Positions 7,690 to 15,341 of a DNA stretch of 64,000 nt are shown piece after piece. A program made the translations under genes and the position numbers. Source of the stretch: a virus. The notes beneath the pieces are model-generated. The model did no database searches. It had not been told where the DNA came from and was given only the letters and a program-made list of their open reading frames with translations. The first letter of the stretch is position 1. Every line of letters begins with the position of its first letter. The stretch lies in IMG/VR virus record IMGVR_UViG_3300042465_006702, positions 1-64,000 of that record; one strand, 5' to 3'.

Positions 7690-8434
7690 TTATATGATTT
7701 ATAACCATTTCTGCAATTAATTTATTACCTTTTAACCCAGCATGTATGTCTTGATATATAATTTTTTTCATAGGGTGTTCATCACAAACTCTTAATTTAT
7801 TTTCTACTACCCAATTATGGACTATATAATTATTTTCGTTTTCTTTAGTTGGAAACTTTACAATATATTTTTTAATCCACTCATATTTTTTATCAAAATC
7901 ATATTCACCATGCCAAAAAAGAATACATATTTTTTTATCAGTTAAGGTATTTATCTTCTTTTTTAATAAAGCCAAAACTTCATTTATAAATTCTTCGGGA
8001 TTATAATTTTCTAACCAATCCAATATTCTTTTTCTCAATTCTGGTCTATCATTTTTATCATTCGTTAAAAATGCTTCAATTTCATGTGGAGTTTTTGGAT
8101 ATTCATCATTATGAAAATATCTGTCAAAATAGTTGTATATTGCTGAAAATTCAAAAAATATATAATCAATATCCGATAAATCAGTATTTTCTAATCTATA
8201 TAAAGATTCTGCAGGCGAACCACCTGCTTCTGCGACATTTATTTCTTTTCTGTTTAAGTAATCGGATATCAATTTTGTCCATCTAACCGATTCAATAAAG
8301 TTGTCATCTTCACCCGTTTGATTATATGGCCATTTTAAAGTTTTTGCACCATCTTCCGTTAAATACTCATCTTTAAATGTGTGCAGTCCTACACCAAATG
8401 TATTAGATGAACCTAAAAACAAAACCGATTTCAT
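7658..8434 (-). CDS. SGNH-like hydrolase
   Basis: This 258-residue protein has block I GSSNTFG (8-14) in place of GDSF and a terminal QDIHAGLKGN block with D229 and H231, that is D-x-H spacing. The region before the terminal block carries ILFWHGEYDF. It overlaps the upstream SGNH gene by 4 bases and the downstream one by 32. The substrate is unknown; glycan de-esterification is the usual family role. Confidence 0.65.
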   Translation of the reverse strand: MKSVLFLGSSNTFGVGLHTFKDEYLTEDGAKTLKWPYNQTGEDDNFIESVRWTKLISDYLNRKEINVAEAGGSPAESLYRLENTDLSDIDYIFFEFSAIYNYFDRYFHNDEYPKTPHEIEAFLTNDKNDRPELRKRILDWLENYNPEEFINEVLALLKKKINTLTDKKICILFWHGEYDFDKKYEWIKKYIVKFPTKENENNYIVHNWVVENKLRVCDEHPMKKIIYQDIHAGLKGNKLIAEMVINHINEKETTNSWR

Positions 8435-9156
8435 AGTAACCCGTTATCATTAATATGTTTTTGTATCATACTAGCCAAATGCTTCATTCCTTTTTCATTT
8501 AAGTGCATCGCATTATCTCTTATATTTGATGCGGTATTTACATATGTCCAATGTTTTTGATAATCATTTCCAAAAGTTTCATAGTGTATTTGTGAAAAAT
8601 AATTAATGACACTAAAACACATTTTATCTACAATATCACCTTCGCCAAAATAATTTTTAGGGTCTATATGTTTTAACCAATTTTTTCTCATTTGAACCGT
8701 TTGTTTTAATTGGTCTCCCATTGACACGAAAAGATGTGGTATGTTTTTTGATTTTAATAATTTATGTAAAATTATTGTGTTCATTATTTGCGTATCAGTA
8801 CCTTGTGGTTCTAAAAAACATCCTCGGTTATTTATGATTTGCTGATAATAATGCGACGTAGTTAATATATCCGATTCAGATTCTGCTATAAGATTATCTG
8901 AATATTCTTTGTTTTCCTCAAAAACATCAGCTACTGTATCGTTTCTCCAAGGTTGCGACCAACCAATTAAAACAAAATCAAAGTCGTTATTTAGTATAGA
9001 AAATAATGCTTTTCTGAAAATGTTTGGGTTTGATGAACCTCCCATACAATTGTTTATATTTGTCCAATTTTTAAAGGTATCGGACAAACAAGTATCAACG
9101 GTAACATCTGGACTTTGTAAAAATGAACATCCACCTTGATATAACCTTTTACTCAT
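8431..9156 (-). CDS. SGNH-like hydrolase
   Basis: This 241-residue protein begins with GGCSF (8-12; Ser11) as block I. An N-rich block NCMGGSSNPN follows, with the Gly-Asn oxyanion features, then GWSQPWR. It ends with RDNAMHLNEKG, where H218 pairs with D214 or an alternative acid. The architecture is that of SGNH hydrolases. It is first of three tandem SGNH genes and starts 4 bases after the endolysin stop, so it may be co-expressed with lysis or tail functions. Confidence 0.65.
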   Translation of the reverse strand: MSKRLYQGGCSFLQSPDVTVDTCLSDTFKNWTNINNCMGGSSNPNIFRKALFSILNNDFDFVLIGWSQPWRNDTVADVFEENKEYSDNLIAESESDILTTSHYYQQIINNRGCFLEPQGTDTQIMNTIILHKLLKSKNIPHLFVSMGDQLKQTVQMRKNWLKHIDPKNYFGEGDIVDKMCFSVINYFSQIHYETFGNDYQKHWTYVNTASNIRDNAMHLNEKGMKHLASMIQKHINDNGLL

Positions 9157-9159
9157 AAG

Positions 9160-9990
9160 TTATGCTAATAGGTGGTAATACTCTTTGAAATGTTTTATTC
9201 TATCAGGTAATCCGATAGTTCCACCATTTACTCTTTTAGTAATAGATGTTACAGTTGCATCCGTTGCACCACCATCTGCTAATTTATTCAATCCGTTTTT
9301 AGACCAGAACCAAGCTGCTGATAATAAAGCGTATTGAGATGATACCTTATCAGGGTTTGATGCAATATCTTCACCAATTGCTTTACCAAATTGAGTGTAG
9401 TTATCTCTACCGGTCAATTGGATATATCCTCTACCTCTAAATTTGTAGCCATCTCCACTTGCTTCCGAACCATTAGCCATACGATTTGCATATACTCTGT
9501 TTGCAATCTTTTCAGGCTTTCTTTCATATGCTGCTGCAGTTCCTGCATCTGGAAAATACTTTTTGAAAATACCCATTAAACCTTTTGCTGAATAGTTTAA
9601 GTTCTCTTGTGTTACTCTGAATCCGCCACTCTCATGTCCACATTGTGCTAAAAAGTGTGCTAATCTCAATGGAGTATTGATTTGGAATTTAGCTGCCGTA
9701 TCAGGAATCATTGCGATTACTGCATCTGGAATATGTCCTTTTAATTTATCCAATTTCAATCCACCTACTGGTGCTATTGGAGCCGGCGGTGGAGGCGCTG
9801 GGGTATTCTCTCCCATTATTTTTGCCCATGTTCCATCACCTACGATGCCATCAGGTGTTAATCCGTTTTTAACTTGAAAACTTTTAACTGCTTCTTCCGT
9901 TTTTGGTCCGAAATTTCCGATAGGTTCTAAACCTAATTTGATTTGTAATTGTTTAACACTCTCGTTGTTATCTCCTCTTTTGAGTAGCAT
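9160..9990 (-). CDS. Endolysin: peptidoglycan-binding domain plus GH19 lysozyme/chitinase-like domain
   Basis: This 276-residue enzyme cuts host peptidoglycan at lysis. Residues 1-60 form a PG_binding_1 repeat (KQLQIKLGLEPIGNFGPKTE, then GLTPDGIVGDGTWAKI). A Pro-rich linker follows (PAPPPPAPIAP). Residues ~80-276 are GH19-like: HFLAQCGHESGGF with catalytic E120, and FRGRGYIQLTGRDNY, typical of the GH19 substrate cleft. There is no signal peptide, so release needs a holin, and the candidate holins lie at 0.2-1.5 kb. SGNH genes flank it on both sides. A virion-associated lysin is an alternative. Confidence 0.9.
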   Translation of the reverse strand: MLLKRGDNNESVKQLQIKLGLEPIGNFGPKTEEAVKSFQVKNGLTPDGIVGDGTWAKIMGENTPAPPPPAPIAPVGGLKLDKLKGHIPDAVIAMIPDTAAKFQINTPLRLAHFLAQCGHESGGFRVTQENLNYSAKGLMGIFKKYFPDAGTAAAYERKPEKIANRVYANRMANGSEASGDGYKFRGRGYIQLTGRDNYTQFGKAIGEDIASNPDKVSSQYALLSAAWFWSKNGLNKLADGGATDATVTSITKRVNGGTIGLPDRIKHFKEYYHLLA

Positions 9991-10001
9991 AGTTATATAA
10001 T

Positions 10002-10778
10002 TTATTTGTTATCAATTATTATTTTACTATAAATACTATTTGAAATTATTTTATGTCCATCTAACGTCATATGATTATCGTTTTTATTCAAATTTTTATC
10101 TCTAAAATAATTTTCTATAACTAAAATTGGATATTTTGCACACAGTTCATCGGTTGAATTGAATGATTCATTATTATATGTAAGTGGAATATGATATTTA
10201 AATAAATCGTGTCTTTGCAATGCATCCGATGAATCCTTTGGATAGCATATTACATATGGGGTCACCCCCTTTTTTTTTAATCTTTCAAAAAATTCTAAAC
10301 ATTTATCATAAAAATATTGATAAGATTGCATTACTATATCTTTATCTTTAATTTTAAGAATATCAAAATCCGCCATTAAAGTTGCTACATCTTGCAAAGC
10401 AATATACTCACCATCTGGAAATTTATACATGATAGGGTCCCTAACAAATTGAGTTATTTGTAATATGCAAATTTTATAATTTTTAACATTTTCTTCATTT
10501 TCGTAGAAATACTTAACTTTTAAAAGAGATTGTAAATTCGTTCCACCGTTTTTAGATTGTGTTATATATTCTACTCCAAGTTTTTTTGCTAATTGTGCTA
10601 CCCAACGATTTTCTTTTATAAAATTTAATTGAGCATTATCTAATGTTTTTTCTGCATCTGGAAAAGATGGTCTAATTTCTTTCCATACAACAGAATCTAA
10701 TCCAGAAAAAAATTGTAAAGATTCTCCCCATGTAAAAGAACACCCCACCGCAAATATATTATTTCCTTCTATCTGCAT
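10002..10778 (-). CDS. SGNH-like hydrolase
   Basis: A 258-residue protein if started at the ATG at 10778; the longer frame opens with TTG. Block I is GCSF at 12-15 (Ser14). The terminal block NDNHMTLDGH has D234-x-H236. It overlaps the upstream SGNH gene by 20 bases. It is predicted cytoplasmic and belongs with the other SGNH paralogues around the endolysin. Confidence 0.65.
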   Translation of the reverse strand: MQIEGNNIFAVGCSFTWGESLQFFSGLDSVVWKEIRPSFPDAEKTLDNAQLNFIKENRWVAQLAKKLGVEYITQSKNGGTNLQSLLKVKYFYENEENVKNYKICILQITQFVRDPIMYKFPDGEYIALQDVATLMADFDILKIKDKDIVMQSYQYFYDKCLEFFERLKKKGVTPYVICYPKDSSDALQRHDLFKYHIPLTYNNESFNSTDELCAKYPILVIENYFRDKNLNKNDNHMTLDGHKIISNSIYSKIIIDNK

Positions 10779-11496
10779 ATTGTTTTCCAAATTTTTTTAA
10801 AACTTCCATTGCCATAACTTGCTGACCTAATACACCAATATGCCCATCCGTACTCGTCGGGTCTTCATCACACATTCTTGCTTTATAATTACTATATGAA
10901 TCTTCTGCTCCTATATACTTTTCATCAAACTTAATAAAGTATTCTTTTTTAAGAATATCAATATCATTTATATTTGGAGAATTTGGTTTTTTTAAACACC
11001 AAAATGCAATATTTTTAGTAGGTAATAAATTGATTAACTTTTCAAATCTGTTAAGTTGTCTATGTTCGTATGCTGGTAATCCTGCAAAATATATTGCAAA
11101 ATCTACCAAAGTTTCATGCTTATGTTCGGTCATATCATCATCACCTATCAGGTTTACTTTGATATGTCTACTATCACCATATCTAACAATTGTATGTAAA
11201 AAACTAAATGAAGTTTTATGAGGAACATCAAATCTACTATAATATGCTGCTTGAATTACAACATAATCATTTTCTCCTATTTTATCTGCATTTTCTAAAA
11301 TCTTATCCAATATGTAATCATTGGATGCGCCTACATTTGCGTAATTATGTAATTCTAATTCCAATTCATCCGCTACTATTTCACACCAATATCGTTTATC
11401 AATATTATCCGATAATGTAACTTCATAAAATGGGTCAGAATCATTAAATCCATGTCCGTATGAAAAACTATCACCGAAAATCCATAACTTATTCAT
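10759..11496 (-). CDS. SGNH/GDSL-type hydrolase
   Basis: This 245-residue protein has a clear GDSF block I at 8-11 after a LWIFG strand. A NVGASNDYILDKIL stretch provides the Gly/Asn block, and TDGHIGVLGQ provides D217-x-H219. The similar starts MNKLWIFGDSF here and MSKLWIIGDSF at 19.8 kb mark these two as close paralogues. It lies 6 bases from the ParB-like gene. The substrate is unknown. Confidence 0.7.
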   Translation of the reverse strand: MNKLWIFGDSFSYGHGFNDSDPFYEVTLSDNIDKRYWCEIVADELELELHNYANVGASNDYILDKILENADKIGENDYVVIQAAYYSRFDVPHKTSFSFLHTIVRYGDSRHIKVNLIGDDDMTEHKHETLVDFAIYFAGLPAYEHRQLNRFEKLINLLPTKNIAFWCLKKPNSPNINDIDILKKEYFIKFDEKYIGAEDSYSNYKARMCDEDPTSTDGHIGVLGQQVMAMEVLKKFGKQYADRRK

Positions 11497-11502
11497 AAAA
11501 AT

Positions 11503-12507
11503 TTATTTCGTTATCGGCTGCGGGCCACCTGCTGCTCCCGTATCTGCTGCTTTTGCTCTGATGCCGATATGTTCTGCAAAATCGTTTGAACGTTTTACTA
11601 ACGGAGTAATTGGTTCATCTATTACTCTAACATTCATTGGTATTTCTTTACCAGGATTTGCCGCATTATGTGCAACAACTGCCGCCCATCTATGATGTCC
11701 ATCCAATACATATCCATCATTAGAGACGTATATAGGTGCCGTTATCTTTCCGTATGCTGGATGGTTAGGGTCATCTAACACTTTACTCATTCCTGCAACC
11801 TTAACCCCTACAAGCTCACTTTGTGTTGCTTTTAGGCGGTCTGGCGGAACAGCTTGTGGTTCTGAAACTTTAATACCTTGCTTATTCAACATTTGTTTGA
11901 AGAATTCTTCGGTATCGGCTTCTCCGTTTTCATCTTTTGGAAGTTTATCTGCAGGGGATCCAGGTCTTGGTGTTCCTTTGAATTGAGGCATATCCGCTCT
12001 TTCAATTCCCTTATTACCATCACAATATAAATTTGTACCTGGAATAGTTACTTTACAAAGATTAAAGTTTGGTGCTTTTTCACCTTTAGCTTTCGCTTCG
12101 GCACCCATCTTTGCAAGGTCATCAATTACTGTTGATATTTTTTGTCTTTCGATTGGCGGAACATCCGATAGGGTTTTTTTAGAAGTATCCATTCCCGGCA
12201 TTAGTGATTTTAATTTCATATCATTACCACCACTTTTTTGTTTAGTGGGAGTTTCTGCCGATGATTTAAAATCTGTTGCGCCTAATTTTTGTGCAGCTGG
12301 TGCTTGCTTTTGTTGTTTTGCAGGTTGTGGGGTAGGTTTTTCACCTTTTGGAATTTGACCACCATTTGCTGCTTTAGTTTTTTCAACTTCCGCAGGAGTG
12401 GGTTTATCGTGTTTAGCCGGGTCCATTTGTTTTACCACATAGACATTTCCGGTCTTTTTGTTTTTTACGATTTCATCTTCCTTTAAAAGGTCTTTTAATT
12501 TTATCAT
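11503..12507 (-). CDS. ParB/sulfiredoxin-fold protein with long disordered middle
   Basis: The start at 12507 (MIKLKDLLKEDEI) is preferred over a longer TTG-started frame that would swallow the small gene at 12509-12646; the product is 334 residues. The middle is Pro/Lys/Gln-rich and probably disordered. The C-terminal domain carries GYVLDGHHRWAAVVAHN, the ParB-type nucleotide-binding/nuclease signature with its D-G-H-H-R-W core. Phage ParB-like proteins act in DNA partition, nicking or protein ADP/CTP chemistry. The role here is not known. The internal GGNDMKLKSLMPG resembles KGNDMKLKNLLPK in the HAD protein at 24.1-25.0 kb, hinting at a shared targeting or processing signal. Confidence 0.65.
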   Translation of the reverse strand: MIKLKDLLKEDEIVKNKKTGNVYVVKQMDPAKHDKPTPAEVEKTKAANGGQIPKGEKPTPQPAKQQKQAPAAQKLGATDFKSSAETPTKQKSGGNDMKLKSLMPGMDTSKKTLSDVPPIERQKISTVIDDLAKMGAEAKAKGEKAPNFNLCKVTIPGTNLYCDGNKGIERADMPQFKGTPRPGSPADKLPKDENGEADTEEFFKQMLNKQGIKVSEPQAVPPDRLKATQSELVGVKVAGMSKVLDDPNHPAYGKITAPIYVSNDGYVLDGHHRWAAVVAHNAANPGKEIPMNVRVIDEPITPLVKRSNDFAEHIGIRAKAADTGAAGGPQPITK

Positions 12508-12508
12508 T

Positions 12509-12646
12509 TTAATTGCCTCTACCTTGTCCTCTATATTGTTTGGGTCTTGGAGTGTGTTTATTGTAACTTTTTTTACCGCCAGGTTGTCCTGTTTTGCGTT
12601 TACCAAATGTTACTTTTCTACTTTCTCCTCTTATAGATTTTGCCAT
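12509..12646 (-). CDS. Small basic protein, 45 residues
   Basis: Found by reading the gap: ATG at 12646, TAA at 12509-12511, one base from the ATG of the ParB-like gene. The product begins MAKSIRGESRKVTFGKRK and ends YRGQGRGN, rich in Arg, Lys and Gly, so nucleic-acid binding is likely. A GGAGAA ribosome-binding site sits 9 bases upstream inside a leader almost identical to that before 6862. Basic residues are evenly spread and codon use matches neighbours. No family is recognised. Confidence 0.6.
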   Translation of the reverse strand: MAKSIRGESRKVTFGKRKTGQPGGKKSYNKHTPRPKQYRGQGRGN

Positions 12647-12675
12647 AGTTGGTTATTTCTCCGATTTTACTTTAC

Positions 12676-12936
12676 TTACTTTGCTGATTTCTTACTCGCT
12701 GTTTTTTTAGTTGCTGGCTTTTTAACTTCCTTTGCAACTTCTTCAACAACCTTTACTACTTTCTTAGCTTTGGCTGCTGTTTTCTTAACAACTTCCTTAA
12801 CTTCCTCAATTGGTTTTTCAACCACATCAGGGATGTTATTGTTGTTTGCGTCTTGAATTTTTCCTTTTTTCATTAAAAGGTAAGCAATTCCACCGGCTAC
12901 AGCCAATACAATTACTACAATTGCTAATGTACTCAT
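12676..12936 (-). CDS. Membrane-anchored Lys/Ala-rich protein (H1-tail-like)
   Basis: This 86-residue protein has an N-terminal transmembrane segment (2-22) and an Asn/Asp loop DANNNNIPD (29-37) like a calcium-binding thrombospondin-3 loop. A tail of repeated Lys-Val/Ala/Glu heptads follows, ending TKKTASKKSAK and resembling histone H1 C-termini. A membrane anchor with a DNA- or polyanion-binding tail could tether nucleoid or capsid to the membrane; this is inference. A candidate promoter lies about 30 bases upstream. Confidence 0.55.
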   Translation of the reverse strand: MSTLAIVVIVLAVAGGIAYLLMKKGKIQDANNNNIPDVVEKPIEEVKEVVKKTAAKAKKVVKVVEEVAKEVKKPATKKTASKKSAK

Positions 12937-12965
12937 TGTGTTTTGTTTTAGTGAACAATTTAAGT

Positions 12966-12990
12966 TAAATATAAATATAAAAAATTTTTA
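12966..12990 (-). promoter_or_regulatory. Candidate phage promoter element
   Basis: The minus strand reads AAAATTTTTTATATTTATAT upstream of the Lys-rich membrane protein gene. It shares the A/T block then TATATTTA with the elements at 18886, 21141 and 48497. It lies partly over the end of the ferredoxin gene. Confidence 0.45.
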
Positions 12991-13296
12991 GTTAAATTTA
13001 AGTCCGAAAAATTCATAGTTGTTATTTATGGATTCCTCATCTCCTAATTGAATAGCTTCTTTCTCACTTCTATAAATTGCATCCACAGGACATTCAGGTA
13101 TACATGCTCCACAATTTATACAATCGTTTGGATTTATATACAATTGCTTTCCTTGCTTTTCTTCATCCGATAATCCACGTGCCCCTTCACCGCTATCATC
13201 CGTTTTGATAGGACCATGAATACAATCAACGGGGCATACATTTATACATCCCATATCTATACACCCAATACATTCCTTTCCAATAATATAGCTCAT
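12988..13296 (-). CDS. 7Fe/8Fe-type ferredoxin
   Basis: This 102-residue protein has two cluster motifs: C9-x2-C12-x4-C17-x3-CP with an extra C25, and C59-x2-C62-x2-C65-x3-CP at 69-70. The nine-cysteine spacing is that of Azotobacter-type ferredoxin I, which holds one [3Fe-4S] and one [4Fe-4S]. It would carry electrons in the cytoplasm. Possible phage uses are the 2OG-independent redox enzymes, ribonucleotide reduction or Fe-S delivery. It overlaps the cytidylyltransferase-fold gene by 4 bases. IscU and IscA genes lie 7 kb away. Confidence 0.88.
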   Translation of the reverse strand: MSYIIGKECIGCIDMGCINVCPVDCIHGPIKTDDSGEGARGLSDEEKQGKQLYINPNDCINCGACIPECPVDAIYRSEKEAIQLGDEESINNNYEFFGLKFN

Positions 13297-13727
13297 AATT
13301 TATTTAACAACCAAGATGATGACTGAATTTTATCTCCCAATCCAAATACCATTTCTATTCCCAATCGTTCACAAACTGCTTTTTCACCAATTGTTTCTGC
13401 TGTTTGGTCACCACCATTTGTAAAGAGAATTTTATCGTATTTATGTGCTTCTTCTTTATATATTAATTCTAATGTTTTATCTACAAATTTATTTTCATCA
13501 ATTGCAATAATAACATCATCAACTGCTTTAATATTTTTAAGAATAGTTCTTCTTTGATTTTCTGAAAGGAATGGTTTTGAACCTTTTAATTCTCTTTGCA
13601 AATCATTATTTATTATGACATAAAGTGAATCACCAAGTGCTTTAGAACGGTTGAGATATTCCAAATGCCCTTCGTGTATTGGATTAAAATATCCACTTAC
13701 AATTACTAATGTTTTAGTCTTCGCCAT
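13293..13727 (-). CDS. Cytidylyltransferase-fold nucleotidyltransferase (HldE C-domain / TagD-like)
   Basis: This 144-residue enzyme has the class signature GYFNPIHEGHLEYL (HEGH at 18-21) and a later KIQSSSWLL segment in place of ISST. The size fits stand-alone cytidylyl/adenylyltransferases such as glycerol-3-phosphate cytidylyltransferase or the ADP-heptose-forming HldE C-terminal domain. Given a GmhA-like isomerase and HddA-like kinase at 20-22 kb, activation of a heptose 1-phosphate is plausible. CDP-glycerol or FAD-type products cannot be excluded. It overlaps ferredoxin and an 82-residue gene, so it is in one operon. Confidence 0.75.
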   Translation of the reverse strand: MAKTKTLVIVSGYFNPIHEGHLEYLNRSKALGDSLYVIINNDLQRELKGSKPFLSENQRRTILKNIKAVDDVIIAIDENKFVDKTLELIYKEEAHKYDKILFTNGGDQTAETIGEKAVCERLGIEMVFGLGDKIQSSSWLLNKL

Positions 13728-13962
13728 ATAGTGAGAATCTCTTAACAGGTACTTCTACCTCTTGCTGTTTAATTATTTCAACCGTACCGTTTCTTGCTTC
13801 AATGTAAAAGTTAGTATCGCCTGTGTTTTGATACCAAGCTTCCAATGCATCCGTAAGTGATGAATAAATTGTTCCCTTTGGAGTAGTTGCGAATACCCAT
13901 CTATCTCCCGGTGGAACTCTTTTAAGTACGAGTATTTTTTCTTCTTTAATTTCCTTTTCCAT
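13714..13962 (-). CDS. Hypothetical protein, 82 residues
   Basis: No family is recognised. The sequence is a charged N-terminus, a central VFATTPKGTIYSSLTDALEAWYQNTG segment that looks like a strand-helix unit, and a beta-rich end. It overlaps its neighbours by 14 and 17 bases, which supports translation in the operon between a GT10-like protein and the nucleotidyltransferase. Confidence 0.5.
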   Translation of the reverse strand: MEKEIKEEKILVLKRVPPGDRWVFATTPKGTIYSSLTDALEAWYQNTGDTNFYIEARNGTVEIIKQQEVEVPVKRFSLYGED

Positions 13963-15019
13963 TTTTTATTAAATTTATTATGATATCTTTTTTTGTATAA
14001 TTATTTAGTAATTCTTTAAATAACTTTGTATTTTTTTCCAATTTATAACTATATTTTTCCATCAAATATAATTTGACATCAGAATTGGTTTTATACTTTA
14101 ATTTCAAATCTTTCAAATATGTAAAGGAATCAATACATGATTGCTCAATATCATTTTTAAAAAATTCAGAATTCAAAAACCAAAATCCCAATTCGTTTAA
14201 ATATCTAAATAACTTTGTAGGTCCATACCAAATAAAAAATACATTTTCTTCTGAAAATGCAATTGCTTTTAAGGTCTTTTCTGTTATGTATTGTCTGCCA
14301 TGCATTTTACTATCGGGTTCTTCATCATTACCAGTAGCATGCAAAGTTTCAAAAATCAAATTACAAACACTCGTTGTATAATCCAAATAAGATGTTATGT
14401 GGTTATTACCCCATTGTCCAAAATAATTGTATGATTGTAATAATTTTTTTAAATTATAATCATTTGATTGATATGAAACCAAATCAGTTTCTAAAATATC
14501 CTTTGCCCTTATATATAAACTATCCCTATGCTGTTTTTTGGTGTTCATACCATCTACAGGTCTATAATAAACTCCTAACAGATTTTCTTTTTTTTCAAAT
14601 TTATAATAATTTAAAAAATTAAATCCATAAAAATGATAAAAGAATATAAGATTAAAAATGGGGTCATAATAAAAATTAGGATGTTCAAAAGAAATAGATG
14701 CGGAAGATAAACATACATTTCCCGCATCTAAATATTCTTTTATTGATTGATTATGTTCGTGATAGTTTTCTACAATTTGAGTTTGTATCAATCTATCATA
14801 TCCATCAAAAGTTTTCCATTCTCTAAAAGTGTGAAATAATCTAATTTTTATATCACAGTCTTTTATATCAGAATAACTTTTTGAAAATATAAATTCATTT
14901 TCATCGTTTTGAAAAGAAAAATTTGAACCATCATCATTTTTTTTATATGGAAAGTTGTTAAGTGTATATAAAACTATAACACAATCTTCAAATGACCTGT
15001 ATTCAAATCCTATTTTCAT
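13946..15019 (-). CDS. Glycosyltransferase-like protein (GT10/phage 'TEKT' type)
   Basis: This 357-residue protein lacks a signal peptide. The C-terminal part has YITEKTLKAIAFSEENVFFI followed by GPTKLFRYLNELGFWFL. This matches the pattern of fucosyltransferase-like phage and bacterial proteins, in which a TEKT/K helix and a GxxxYLxxLGF segment bind the sugar nucleotide. The N-terminal half is divergent. It probably adds a sugar to a glycan or protein. It starts one base from the stop of the 68-residue gene. Confidence 0.5.
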   Translation of the reverse strand: MKIGFEYRSFEDCVIVLYTLNNFPYKKNDDGSNFSFQNDENEFIFSKSYSDIKDCDIKIRLFHTFREWKTFDGYDRLIQTQIVENYHEHNQSIKEYLDAGNVCLSSASISFEHPNFYYDPIFNLIFFYHFYGFNFLNYYKFEKKENLLGVYYRPVDGMNTKKQHRDSLYIRAKDILETDLVSYQSNDYNLKKLLQSYNYFGQWGNNHITSYLDYTTSVCNLIFETLHATGNDEEPDSKMHGRQYITEKTLKAIAFSEENVFFIWYGPTKLFRYLNELGFWFLNSEFFKNDIEQSCIDSFTYLKDLKLKYKTNSDVKLYLMEKYSYKLEKNTKLFKELLNNYTKKDIIINLIKNGKGN

Positions 15020-15225
15020 TAAAATACTTCAATGATTTTAGTTTCAGATACTTTTACAACTTCATACTCAAGCTTCACCGCATCCTTTGTGAATTTGTTT
15101 ACCAACTTTGCTTCAGCTTCTGTACAAGATAATGCATCTACTAAATACTGCTCTTTGTTTTTCTTAATTTTTCCTTTTGCATCTTCTACTTCTACTGCAA
15201 CTAATACTGAATAATACTTTGCCAT
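15019..15225 (-). CDS. Small protein resembling DUF4494
   Basis: This 68-residue protein has the layout xxYxVxVxVEVEDAKGKIKKNKEQYLVDALSCTEAEAK. The phrase YLVDALSxTEAEA is typical of the Bacteroidota family DUF4494, whose role is unknown. Such proteins are common in Bacteroidota genomes, and their presence here fits the proposed host. A candidate promoter lies about 30 bases upstream. Confidence 0.6.
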   Translation of the reverse strand: MAKYYSVLVAVEVEDAKGKIKKNKEQYLVDALSCTEAEAKLVNKFTKDAVKLEYEVVKVSETKIIEVF

Positions 15226-15255
15226 AACTTTGTTTCTTTTTATTGTTAATAATAA

Positions 15256-15278
15256 CTAATATACGAAATATATTTGAA
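15256..15278 (-). promoter_or_regulatory. Candidate phage promoter element
   Basis: The minus strand reads AAATATATTTCGTATATTAG, an instance of the recurrent (T/C)CGTATATTA element, upstream of the 68-residue gene and just past the receptor-gene terminator. Confidence 0.5.
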
Positions 15279-15282
15279 TTTT

Positions 15283-15318
15283 CCAAAACAAAAATGGGGA
15301 ATATTTCTACTCCCCAAT
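15283..15318 (-). terminator. Rho-independent terminator of the receptor gene
   Basis: The minus strand forms TGGGGA / TCCCCA arms around a 10-base loop, followed by TTTTTGTTTTGG. It lies 24 bases after the TonB-dependent receptor stop, so the receptor transcript probably ends here. Confidence 0.7.
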
Positions 15319-15341
15319 TTGTGTTTGTTGTTTGTTGTTTA

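Noticed and set aside
11503-12606. Long start for the ParB-like gene at 12606
   Set aside because: It opens with TTG and overlaps a better small gene; the ATG at 12507 has GAGG about ten bases upstream.
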